From an uncultured Alcaligenaceae bacterium (lineage in GTDB: Bacteria; Pseudomonadota; Gammaproteobacteria; Burkholderiales; Burkholderiaceae_B), in assembly GCA_937897265.1 (NCBI GenBank), contig CALCPT010000319.1, forward strand, positions 1 through 13,421: a stretch of DNA of 13,421 nt, read 5' to 3'. The position numbers and the translations under genes are program-made. Below the pieces are notes generated by a model, which was not told where the DNA came from, did no database searches, and saw only the letters and a program-made list of their open reading frames with translations. How positions within the stretch are numbered: position 1 is the first letter of the stretch; each line of letters opens with the position of its first letter. Below, one piece after another: positions 7,710-13,421 of this stretch.

Positions 7710-8405
7710 ATGCTCAGCTTTAAACTTGCACTTTCTTCTGCTTCTCTAGTCGCTGTCACAGTAGGGTTTACAGCTCATGCCCAAACCGCTCCCGCTGCCG
7801 AAGGCTGTGCAGCCTACCCGTATACTGTCGGAACCAATATTGAAGATGTTCAGGGCGGCACTAAGATTCTTTCGACTGCCTCGGCTAACGTATCGTTTGA
7901 TGATATCGACTCGATTAAGGATGCCCGAGAGGAGGCTGAGTTAGAGGCAAAAGCTGCGATCGCCAAATTCTTAAGTGAAGGCATTCGAAGCGACACCGTG
8001 ATCAATCGCGCGATCGACGAAACTAAGACGATGAGCGGCCAGCAAAAAGAAGTTTTGCGTAAAGAGGTTTCTTCTCGCGTTAAGCAGTTGGCCAGTTCCT
8101 CGCAAGCCCTGCTGCGTGGGGTCGTCGTCTTAGGTGACTGCTACACCAAAGGGAAAGAATACCGCGTGAGCGTCGGCCTGAAGCCTGAGACCATTGCCGC
8201 TGCCGGTAACTTGGCCAGTGGCATGGGCTCATCACTATCAGCCCAGCCAACTCCCACGACCGCAAACCAATCGGCTTCAGCCGGTGGTGCGCAGGCACCG
8301 AGCACTCAGCAGGGCAGCGGCCAGACTGGCGGATCAAACTCCGCTTCTCGCCCCTTGCAGGGTTCAGATAGCTTCAGCAACACGCAACGTTTACAAAAGT
8401 TTTAA
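7710..8405 (+). CDS. Small exported LPP20-like protein with a low-complexity tail
   Basis: A 231-residue protein with a Sec signal peptide (1-24, AHA before QTA). The folded part (about 30-165) resembles the LPP20/FlgT-N pattern of the gene upstream: an acidic ARE-EAELEAKAAIAKFL helix (72-88), an ETK-S block (104-109), KEVSSRVKQLASSSQALLRG (118-137), then a closing strand KEYRVSVGLKPET (149-161). C33 and C144 could form a disulfide. Residues about 168-225 are rich in Ser, Gly, Gln, Ala and Thr and look disordered, possibly a linker to the cell wall or a partner. No lipobox or membrane anchor is present, so a soluble periplasmic or secreted protein is likely. It ends 1 bp before the stop codon of the convergent kinase gene. 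No known function is recognised. Confidence 0.85.
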   Translation: MLSFKLALSSASLVAVTVGFTAHAQTAPAAEGCAAYPYTVGTNIEDVQGGTKILSTASANVSFDDIDSIKDAREEAELEAKAAIAKFLSEGIRSDTVINRAIDETKTMSGQQKEVLRKEVSSRVKQLASSSQALLRGVVVLGDCYTKGKEYRVSVGLKPETIAAAGNLASGMGSSLSAQPTPTTANQSASAGGAQAPSTQQGSGQTGGSNSASRPLQGSDSFSNTQRLQKF

Positions 8406-8406
8406 C

Positions 8407-9756
8407 TTAACCGCACGTTAAATTAGTCAATAACAGGTCGAGCTCACGCTCGATCTGTTGAAATAGCGGGCGTTGCAGCACAACTCTCGTTAAACAGCGA
8501 TCACGTAATCGTTCAATTTTTATAATAATCGCAAGGTATATTGCCCGGTTGGCACATCCAGCATTAAGACGCTCAAGTAACTCTTCAAGCAAACACCCGA
8601 ACGCTCGCACTTCTATCTGCTCAAGCGCCTGCGCAACAGCGCTGTCGCTTTGATCGTAAAAAGCTGCCGCACCAAAATCCCCTAACACTGCATGGCCACC
8701 CTCACCAATTAAGGTGTTGTGCGCATACAGATCACCATGTGTCAGCCCGCGACTATGCAATTGGCGAGCCAAGCTTGCTACACCATGCGCCACGCGTAAC
8801 GCGTCGTTCAAACTAAAGCGCAGGTCAGCTGCATAGACATCACGGGTGCAAGATTGCAAACTGGGTGGTGCGGCGAGGTTGCGATAGCTTGAATCAACGA
8901 GCTGCATGACTAAGGCCTCAGTCTTCTCTGGATGGCCTGTCACCTTGCCAAGTAAATTGATGAGATACGGATGCGAGCCCGCGCTCAGGTAGGCCGCGAT
9001 CTCACTGTGTGGCAAGCCATCACTCGTCAGCGCCCCTTTAAAGACCTTGACCGCTACCTCTTGCGAAGCTCCCGCAAGCGCAGCCTGATAAATCACACCC
9101 GAAGCACCTTCACCAAGCTTTTGCTGAAGCTGAAGACTGGCCCAGGGGATTTGAGCCAAGGCGACTTGGCCCGTCAGCGCTCGAGCCTCGGCCGCCGCAC
9201 AAACCGGATTACCTGAATACCCCAACCACGAGAGCCTAGGCATACTTAGCAACCACTCAGGCAACGCCTCAAAGCGATTTGCAGCAATTCGCACCAATTC
9301 AAGCTTGGTACAAGTTGCCATCTCAACCGGTAACGTCGTTAACAAATTGCCAGACAACGCTACCTTTTGCAGTTCGTGGCACGCACCAATTTCAGGCGGC
9401 AGCGCAGAAAGCTGATTTCCCATCAAAATTAGCCAACGCAACTTAGGCGGCAGGGCTGCACCCTGAATCGTCGCAATTTGATTGGTGCGAAACCCAAGCA
9501 TGCTCAAGTTTTGGCATTGTCCCAACACAAGGGGCAATTCAGTAAAGCGATTACCAGCGCAGAACAGTACCTTTAAGCGGTGCAGCCGAGCAAAATCCTC
9601 AGGCAGGCTTGCCAACGCATTGCCCGACAAATCCAAATATTCAAGCGTATCGGCCAAGGTAAAGATTTCGCGCGGAAACTGCGTCAAGCCCTCTGACAAA
9701 ACCAAGCGAGTCGCGCCGGCCAGTTCACCCCGGCGAAGTTGTTTAAGAGTATTCAT
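8407..9756 (-). CDS. Leucine-rich-repeat protein kinase, cytosolic
   Basis: A 449-residue protein with no signal peptide or membrane segment. Residues 38-187 hold six full 22-23-residue leucine-rich repeats plus a partial one (pattern LxxLxLSxNxLxxLP; repeats begin at 38, 61, 84, 106, 129, 152 and 175). A degenerate first repeat lies at 16-37. A eukaryotic-type protein kinase domain (about 207-400) follows, with glycine loop LGEGASG (214-220), VAVK lysine K237, alpha-C glutamate probably E252, catalytic loop HGDLYAHN (D342, N347; HGD instead of HRD) and DFG at 360-362. All catalytic residues are intact, so it is probably active. The activation segment is very short: only about 20 residues separate DFG from the EVRAFG helix, and there is no APE motif. 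The LRR domain probably binds the substrate or a regulator. No cognate phosphatase or substrate gene is evident; the divergent neighbour is rmlB. ATG 9756 lacks a clear Shine-Dalgarno. Confidence 0.92.
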   Translation of the reverse strand: MNTLKQLRRGELAGATRLVLSEGLTQFPREIFTLADTLEYLDLSGNALASLPEDFARLHRLKVLFCAGNRFTELPLVLGQCQNLSMLGFRTNQIATIQGAALPPKLRWLILMGNQLSALPPEIGACHELQKVALSGNLLTTLPVEMATCTKLELVRIAANRFEALPEWLLSMPRLSWLGYSGNPVCAAAEARALTGQVALAQIPWASLQLQQKLGEGASGVIYQAALAGASQEVAVKVFKGALTSDGLPHSEIAAYLSAGSHPYLINLLGKVTGHPEKTEALVMQLVDSSYRNLAAPPSLQSCTRDVYAADLRFSLNDALRVAHGVASLARQLHSRGLTHGDLYAHNTLIGEGGHAVLGDFGAAAFYDQSDSAVAQALEQIEVRAFGCLLEELLERLNAGCANRAIYLAIIIKIERLRDRCLTRVVLQRPLFQQIERELDLLLTNLTCG

Positions 9757-9862
9757 GACGTCAGGTTAACAAATTCAATTTCTTTTGCCTCAAGAGTAGA
9801 TCGCAAGGCTGAACAGGGTAGAATTTAAAGCACCCACCTATCCTCTTTTACTAAGCATTCTT

Positions 9863-10918
9863 ATGATCCTCGTCACTGGTTGCGCCGGCTTTATCGGAAG
9901 TAATTTTGTTCATAACTGGTTGGCTAGCCACGACGAGCCTATCTTGAATTTGGATAAGCTTACGTACGCGGGTAATCTCGCAAACCTTTCTGCCCTCGCA
10001 CAAGATAAACGACATATTTTCGTACAAGGCGATATTGGCGATAAAGAGCTCGTCACCAAACTGCTAGCCGAACATCAACCGCGCGCTGTCTTAAATTTTG
10101 CAGCCGAATCCCACGTTGATCGTTCGATTCTTGGACCAGGCGAATTTATCCAAACCAACGTCGTTGGCACCTTCAACTTGCTTGAGGCCGTGCGTGCGTA
10201 TTGGTCTGAGCTAGACGACGCTAAAAAACAAAGCTTCAGGTTTTTGCATGTGTCGACGGATGAGGTGTACGGCACACTTGCGCCACAAGACCCACCGTTT
10301 TCTGAAACGAATCCGTTTGAGCCTAATAGCCCCTACGCTGCCAGCAAAGCGTCGTCTGATCACTTGGTGCGCGCCTGGCACCACACGTATGGCCTACCCG
10401 TGCTCACCACCAATTGCAGCAACAATTACGGGCCGTTTCATTTTCCTGAAAAACTTATCCCGTTGGTGATCTTAAATGCGCTCGACAGCAAGCCCTTGCC
10501 GATCTATGGCGATGGCCAGCAAGTGCGTGATTGGTTATACGTGCAAGACCACTGTCGCGCCATCGCACGCGTGCTTGAAGCCGGCCGCCCTGGCGAAACC
10601 TATAACATTGGTGGCGCCAACGAAAAAGCCAACATCGATGTCGTCAAAACTATTTGCGCCCGCCTGGATACGCTACGCCCACGCGCAGACGGCAAAGGTT
10701 ATGCCGAACAAATCACCTACGTCAAAGACCGCCCCGGTCATGATCGCCGTTATGCCATCGACGCCACCAAGATCGCACGCGAACTCAACTGGACGCCGCA
10801 AGAGACCTTTGAATCCGGTATTGAAAAAACCGTGCAGTGGTACTTGGATAATACCGAGTGGGTGCAAGGTGTGAAGAGTGGCGAATACCGTAAGTGGCTT
10901 GGGAGGCAGTACGGTTGA
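9863..10918 (+). CDS. rmlB: dTDP-glucose 4,6-dehydratase
   Basis: This 351-residue extended short-chain dehydrogenase converts dTDP-glucose to dTDP-4-keto-6-deoxyglucose, the second step toward dTDP-L-rhamnose and related deoxysugars. The NAD-binding [10 protein letters not shown] (G6, G9, G12) and acidic D31 after strand 2 are present. So are the family-specific STDEVYG (131-137, with the catalytic T-D-E triad) and the YAASK pair Y158/K162. [12 protein letters not shown] (78-89), NNYGP and the GGANEK region are diagnostic of RmlB over other epimerases. The length is normal. rmlA, rmlC and rmlD are not in the window, so it is either a detached copy or feeds another dTDP-sugar. The ATG at 9863 is preceded by only a weak Shine-Dalgarno. 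The following GT-B glycosyltransferase starts about 63 bp downstream and could use a product of this pathway. Confidence 0.95.
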   Translation: MILVTGCAGFIGSNFVHNWLASHDEPILNLDKLTYAGNLANLSALAQDKRHIFVQGDIGDKELVTKLLAEHQPRAVLNFAAESHVDRSILGPGEFIQTNVVGTFNLLEAVRAYWSELDDAKKQSFRFLHVSTDEVYGTLAPQDPPFSETNPFEPNSPYAASKASSDHLVRAWHHTYGLPVLTTNCSNNYGPFHFPEKLIPLVILNALDSKPLPIYGDGQQVRDWLYVQDHCRAIARVLEAGRPGETYNIGGANEKANIDVVKTICARLDTLRPRADGKGYAEQITYVKDRPGHDRRYAIDATKIARELNWTPQETFESGIEKTVQWYLDNTEWVQGVKSGEYRKWLGRQYG

Positions 10919-10963
10919 TTCGCCTTGCGTCTTAGCCTTTCGCTATTCAACGAGCAATAAAAA

Positions 10964-10976
10964 AACCCTCCGGGGT
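10964..10976 (-). terminator. Small GC hairpin with T-run on the minus strand, also covering a possible Shine-Dalgarno
   Basis: ACCC-TCCG-GGGT forms a 4-bp GC-rich stem flanked on the left by seven A (10959-10965), which read as a T-run on the minus strand. That makes a weak terminator-like element in the minus direction, although no minus-strand gene obviously needs it. On the plus strand the GGGG at 10972-10975 is the best Shine-Dalgarno for TTG 10982, so the hairpin might reduce translation of the next gene. The stem is short and either role is uncertain. Confidence 0.25.
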
Positions 10977-10981
10977 GAGCA

Positions 10982-12235
10982 TTGTTAAGAGGCTTGCAGG
11001 GTGTTGTTGGTAGAGCTATCTCACAATTTTTTGCTGCTGTCTATTCCGTGATCCCATCTACGCCCCACCCCCCACACCTCTTAGTCGCCATCTCATCTCA
11101 CGGCTTTGGGCACTTGTCGCAAGTGGCCCCGGTGGTGAACCGGCTGCATGAGCTCATCCCGCAATTAAAAATCACCGTTCGCGCGGCCCTGCCTGAAGCG
11201 CAGCTTCGCAGCCGCCTTCATCACTTAGACGCCTTGCAACACGCGACGGATGATTTTGGGATGATGATGAATCATGCGTTCAGCGTTGATACCGAAGCAA
11301 GCTTGGCGCGGTATCAGAGCTTGCATCAAGGCTGGGATGACAAGGTCAACGCGCTTGCAAAGCAATTTATCGATGCTCACGTTGACGTTGTCTTGGCGGA
11401 TGTACCTTATCTTCCACTCGCTGCAGCGCAAGTTGCTGGTATCCCATCCGTCGCACTTTGCTCGCTGAACTGGGCTGATATTTTGTCGCACTATGTCGCG
11501 CTGGATCTGGCGCAGACTACCGCTAGCACTATGGGGCTTTCGCGTACAGAGCCGACTCACGTCTCGCAGGCTGCTACCCAACCGCAAGCCATCATCAACA
11601 CCATGTATGCGGCATACCAATCCGCACGCAATTTTTTACAGCCAGCGCCAAGCATGTCAATGCCTAAGCTGAATAATCAACGCGCCATCGGCCCCTGCTG
11701 CGCGCCAGGTGTCGCGCAAAGAAAAACTCTGCTGAACGCAATCCAGCAACACAAACACCTAAATAACCCGTGGCTAATTCTCGTAGGCATGGGTGGCATC
11801 CCGTTTGAATTGTCACTTGAACACTGGCCAACCCAACACCAAGGCCGCCCGCTTTGTTACCTCGTCCCACCCATTAGCGCCAACACCCACCCTAAAGCGT
11901 TATCTGTTGACGCCACTGGCCTGTCGTACTCTGACCTAGTCGCCTCGGTGGATGTGATCATCACCAAGCCGGGCTATGGCATGTTTGCCGAAGCTGCAGC
12001 AGCAGGTGTACCGGTATTATTTACCGCAAGAGGCGACTGGCCAGAAACTGAAGCGCTTGTTCCGTGGTTACAAGAGAACGCACATTGCGCTCAAATCACC
12101 ACTGACGCGCTCAGGGCGGGTGCGTTTGAGCAAGAGCTATCGCAGCTGCTCGATCAAGGGCCTTACACTCCGGTTACACCAACCGGCAACGATGAAGCCG
12201 CTGCGTTGATTGCTGGGCTGTTTACGCGCACTTAG
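10982..12235 (+). CDS. GT-B fold glycosyltransferase, MurG/GT1-like
   Basis: A protein of up to 417 residues in the UDP-glycosyltransferase/MurG superfamily. The N-terminal Rossmann domain opens with LLVAISSHGFGHLSQVAP (33-50), the glycine-rich acceptor-side loop with a potential catalytic histidine (H40 or H44). DVVLADVPYLPLAAA (135-149) and GIPSVALCSLNW are typical of the N-domain. The C-domain holds the nucleotide-sugar motif DVIITKPGYGMFAEAAAAGVPVLF (about 324-347), similar to MurG and to the N-terminal domain of plant L-arabinokinases. Donor and acceptor are unknown; a dTDP-sugar is possible because rmlB is just upstream. The start is doubtful: TTG 10982 has GGGG 6 nt upstream, while GTG 11048 begins right before the first strand but has no Shine-Dalgarno. 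The 22 extra N-terminal residues are hydrophobic and basic and could be a membrane-association helix. The last codons form the first unit of a tandem repeat. Confidence 0.85.
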   Translation: MLRGLQGVVGRAISQFFAAVYSVIPSTPHPPHLLVAISSHGFGHLSQVAPVVNRLHELIPQLKITVRAALPEAQLRSRLHHLDALQHATDDFGMMMNHAFSVDTEASLARYQSLHQGWDDKVNALAKQFIDAHVDVVLADVPYLPLAAAQVAGIPSVALCSLNWADILSHYVALDLAQTTASTMGLSRTEPTHVSQAATQPQAIINTMYAAYQSARNFLQPAPSMSMPKLNNQRAIGPCCAPGVAQRKTLLNAIQQHKHLNNPWLILVGMGGIPFELSLEHWPTQHQGRPLCYLVPPISANTHPKALSVDATGLSYSDLVASVDVIITKPGYGMFAEAAAAGVPVLFTARGDWPETEALVPWLQENAHCAQITTDALRAGAFEQELSQLLDQGPYTPVTPTGNDEAAALIAGLFTRT

Positions 12236-12324
12236 ATCACCACGCTTTGTACGCGCGCCTAGGTTGCTACGCTGTTTACGCGCGCCTAAATTGCCAAGCT
12301 ATTTACATGCACCAAAGCGGCGAA
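12217..12324 (+). repeat. 27-bp tandem repeat, four degenerate units across the glycosyltransferase stop codon
   Basis: Units start at 12217, 12244, 12271 and 12298, all beginning GCT and sharing the core TTTACGCGCGCCTA. By direct comparison units 1 and 3 agree at 21 of 27 positions, units 2 and 3 at 21, units 1 and 2 at 19, and unit 4 is weaker (18 against unit 3). Because 27 is a multiple of three, the stop codon of the gene in unit 1 (TAG 12233) recurs in phase as TAG 12260 and TAA 12287. The array therefore looks like a duplicated 3' gene end. Confidence 0.75.
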
Positions 12325-12342
12325 CTGACAATAACAATCAAC

Positions 12343-13005
12343 TCAAACCCCAAGCAAGTCAAAATAATAAGTCTGACTCCCGTACTCTGGCGGCGACACA
12401 TACGTTTCTTTACCCAAACTCTTCCAGGGCACAGCCTCTGCAAAATTTGGCCCATCGTAAACAAACGTATGAAACTCACCGTTTTCACCGCACGCATCGA
12501 CCCCAGCAGGCAGGCGATCAATAAAGGCTTGATCAAACTCACAGCCCACAAACGAGGCGTCTAAAAAGCGTCCGTCTACACACACCACACGTGCTTTAAA
12601 CCCAAGCGCCAAAAACTCTTGCACTAACGCCAAACGATTTTCGTTCCATAACGGTAAGTGAGCTTGCACGCTCGCTTTAGCACATACTTTTTCTTCCCAC
12701 TCTTTGTGCGGCACAAGATCAATATCGCCAAAGATCACATCCTGCGCACCGTCAGCGGCGGCGGCCTGCAGTTGTTCAATAAACAAACTCTCGTACTCAG
12801 CCCAGGTGGCAGACAGAAAATAGTTTTTCAACCCCAACGCTTTTGCCTGCGCCACAAGCAACGCACGACTCACCCCGTGCGAGCGCGCCTTTAAGCCGGT
12901 TTCATCTAAGGCCGTTAATAGACCTGTTACCCGCATCGTCTGTTGGCTTCGATACAACGCGAGGCAAGAGTCCTTGCCACCACTCCATGAAACGATTGAG
13001 GTCAT
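12343..13005 (-). CDS. Dph6-like ATP-pyrophosphatase (diphthine-ammonia ligase family homologue)
   Basis: A 220-residue cytosolic protein of the adenine-nucleotide alpha-hydrolase superfamily. The PP-loop is SWSGGKDSCLAL near the N-terminus (S8-G-G-K-D-S13). Further family marks are VIFGDIDLVPHKEWEE (about 89-104), PLW in the middle, and the C-terminal signature GENGEFHTFVYDGP. This matches the single-domain Dph6/MJ0570 group. The eukaryotic and archaeal enzyme amidates diphthine on elongation factor 2 using ATP and ammonia. Bacteria lack diphthamide, so the bacterial substrate is unknown, and an adenylation-plus-amidation reaction is the safest statement. ATG 13005 has only a weak AAGA upstream, but a strong promoter candidate lies at 13041-13069. 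It is convergent with the glycosyltransferase across the 27-bp repeat array. Confidence 0.88.
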   Translation of the reverse strand: MTSIVSWSGGKDSCLALYRSQQTMRVTGLLTALDETGLKARSHGVSRALLVAQAKALGLKNYFLSATWAEYESLFIEQLQAAAADGAQDVIFGDIDLVPHKEWEEKVCAKASVQAHLPLWNENRLALVQEFLALGFKARVVCVDGRFLDASFVGCEFDQAFIDRLPAGVDACGENGEFHTFVYDGPNFAEAVPWKSLGKETYVSPPEYGSQTYYFDLLGV

Positions 13006-13040
13006 TTTTTCTTAGTCATAGATGCTTAGAATTGTGAGTG

Positions 13041-13069
13041 AGTCTACGGTGATCACTCTCCACCGTCAA
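13041..13069 (-). promoter_or_regulatory. Sigma70-type promoter with embedded inverted repeat, upstream of the Dph6-like gene
   Basis: On the minus strand TTGACG (13069-13064; 5 of 6 to the -35 consensus) is followed by a 17-bp spacer and TAGACT (13046-13041; 4 of 6 to the -10). Transcription would start near 13034, about 29 nt before ATG 13005. An inverted repeat ACGGTG-N9-CACCGT (13046-13066) spans the spacer, and a perfect GTGATCAC palindrome (13049-13056) sits inside it, so a repressor operator is possible. Confidence 0.45.
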
Positions 13070-13329
13070 ACCTCTTCCAATCATGCCGCTGTGATGGCAG
13101 CATGAAACAAAACACACATTCAGAAACACTCAGTTACACACGTTTCCTAAACCCTTTGCTATGCTCAAAACATCCATGCGTAGTCAATTTGCCGACAAGA
13201 TCAAGAGACAATGCCGAGCGCAAATTTTGCATGTATGACTAGCGTCGACTGAAAAATCATTTCCTTCATCTCAGCTCGATCGCTTACACACTAATCGCAT
13301 CAACACTATCTTCAGCCGGAACCACACCT
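13070..13329. other. Non-coding stretch near the contig end, no gene supported
   Basis: I find only very short open frames here, such as a 25-codon one from ATG 13161 without a Shine-Dalgarno. An imperfect stem (ATG-CCG-CTG opposite CAGCAT, 13083-13102) is present but not terminator-like. A weak TACACA-N16-TATCTT pair near 13290-13310 could serve a downstream gene. No RNA gene, repeat or mobile-element end was recognised. Confidence 0.5.
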
Positions 13330-13373
13330 ATGCATGCACTAGCTTACCGACAAGTTTCTATCGATCTCGATCC
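13330..13373 (+). CDS. Possible 5' end of a truncated gene
   Basis: ATG 13330 is preceded by GGAA 8 nt upstream and opens a frame (MHALAYRQVSIDLD) that runs until the adapter begins. Only 14 genomic codons are visible, so no product can be named. The Shine-Dalgarno spacing is the only positive evidence. Confidence 0.25.
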
Positions 13374-13421
13374 AGATCGGAAGAGCGTCGTGTAGGGAAA
13401 GAGTGTCTTCGCCTGTGTAGA
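13374..13421. other. Illumina TruSeq adapter with i5 index (sequencing artefact, not genomic)
   Basis: AGATCGGAAGAGC at 13374 begins the TruSeq i5-side adapter, followed by GTCGTGTAGGGAAAGAGTGT (13387-13406), an 8-base index CTTCGCCT (13407-13414) and the start of the next adapter block GTGTAGA (13415-13421). The reverse complement of the index is AGGCGAAG, which from memory is i5 D505. The last 48 bases should be removed from any biological reading. Confidence 0.97.

Noticed and set aside
8401..8422. TTTAAC-N10-GTTAAA as a terminator between the LPP20-like gene and the kinase
   Set aside because: The stem is only 6 bp and AT-rich, with no T-run, and it overlaps both coding ends.
9819..9824. 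TAGAAT as a -10 box for rmlB
   Set aside because: Five of six bases match, but no acceptable -35 element lies 16-18 bp upstream and there is no extended TGn motif.
12210..12564. Overlapping plus-strand open frames of about 104-105 codons after the glycosyltransferase
   Set aside because: Their content comes from the 27-bp tandem repeat and from the antisense of the Dph6-like gene; there is no ribosome site or family resemblance.
13161..13238. 25-codon open frame from ATG 13161
   Set aside because: No Shine-Dalgarno, no recognisable peptide features, and a length expected by chance.

Overview
The window looks like chromosomal DNA from a Gram-negative betaproteobacterium, probably Burkholderiales. 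The support is a Bug/TctC-type periplasmic binding protein, a leucine-rich-repeat protein kinase of a kind known from that group, several Sec signal peptides, and roughly balanced base composition. The genus cannot be named from the sequence. The right edge is the physical end of an assembly contig: the last 48 bases (13374-13421) are an untrimmed Illumina TruSeq adapter with its i5 index, not genomic DNA.

Layout, left to right. (1) 2-2980: the C-terminal part of a membrane glycosyltransferase fused to a GH16 beta-glucanase-like domain (+, cut by the left edge) meets, stop codon to stop codon, a multi-pass GT39/ArnT-type glycosyltransferase on the minus strand. (2) 3055-5877: a plus-strand catabolic set of a TctC-type binding protein, an HpcH/HpaI aldolase and a LigI-like (COG3618) amidohydrolase, with a strong intercistronic stem-loop after the first gene. 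(3) 5956-8405: two exported proteins with LPP20/FlgT-like domains, probably an operon of unknown function. They are convergent, 1 bp apart, with (4) 8407-9756: a cytosolic LRR-protein kinase on the minus strand. (5) 9863-12235: RmlB (dTDP-glucose 4,6-dehydratase) followed by a MurG-like GT-B glycosyltransferase whose 3' end is duplicated as a 27-bp tandem repeat. (6) 12343-13005: a Dph6-like ATP pyrophosphatase on the minus strand, with a good sigma70-type promoter carrying an inverted repeat. (7) 13006-13373: no convincing complete gene, possibly the first codons of one truncated by the contig end.

Functionally, the two ends (GT-GH16, GT39, RmlB, GT-B) point to cell-surface polysaccharide work. 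The block at 3055-5877 points to uptake and breakdown of an organic acid, such as an aromatic-cleavage product or a sugar diacid lactone. The LPP20-like pair and the kinase are the least understood part. No rRNA, tRNA, CRISPR array, transposase or integrase was seen.
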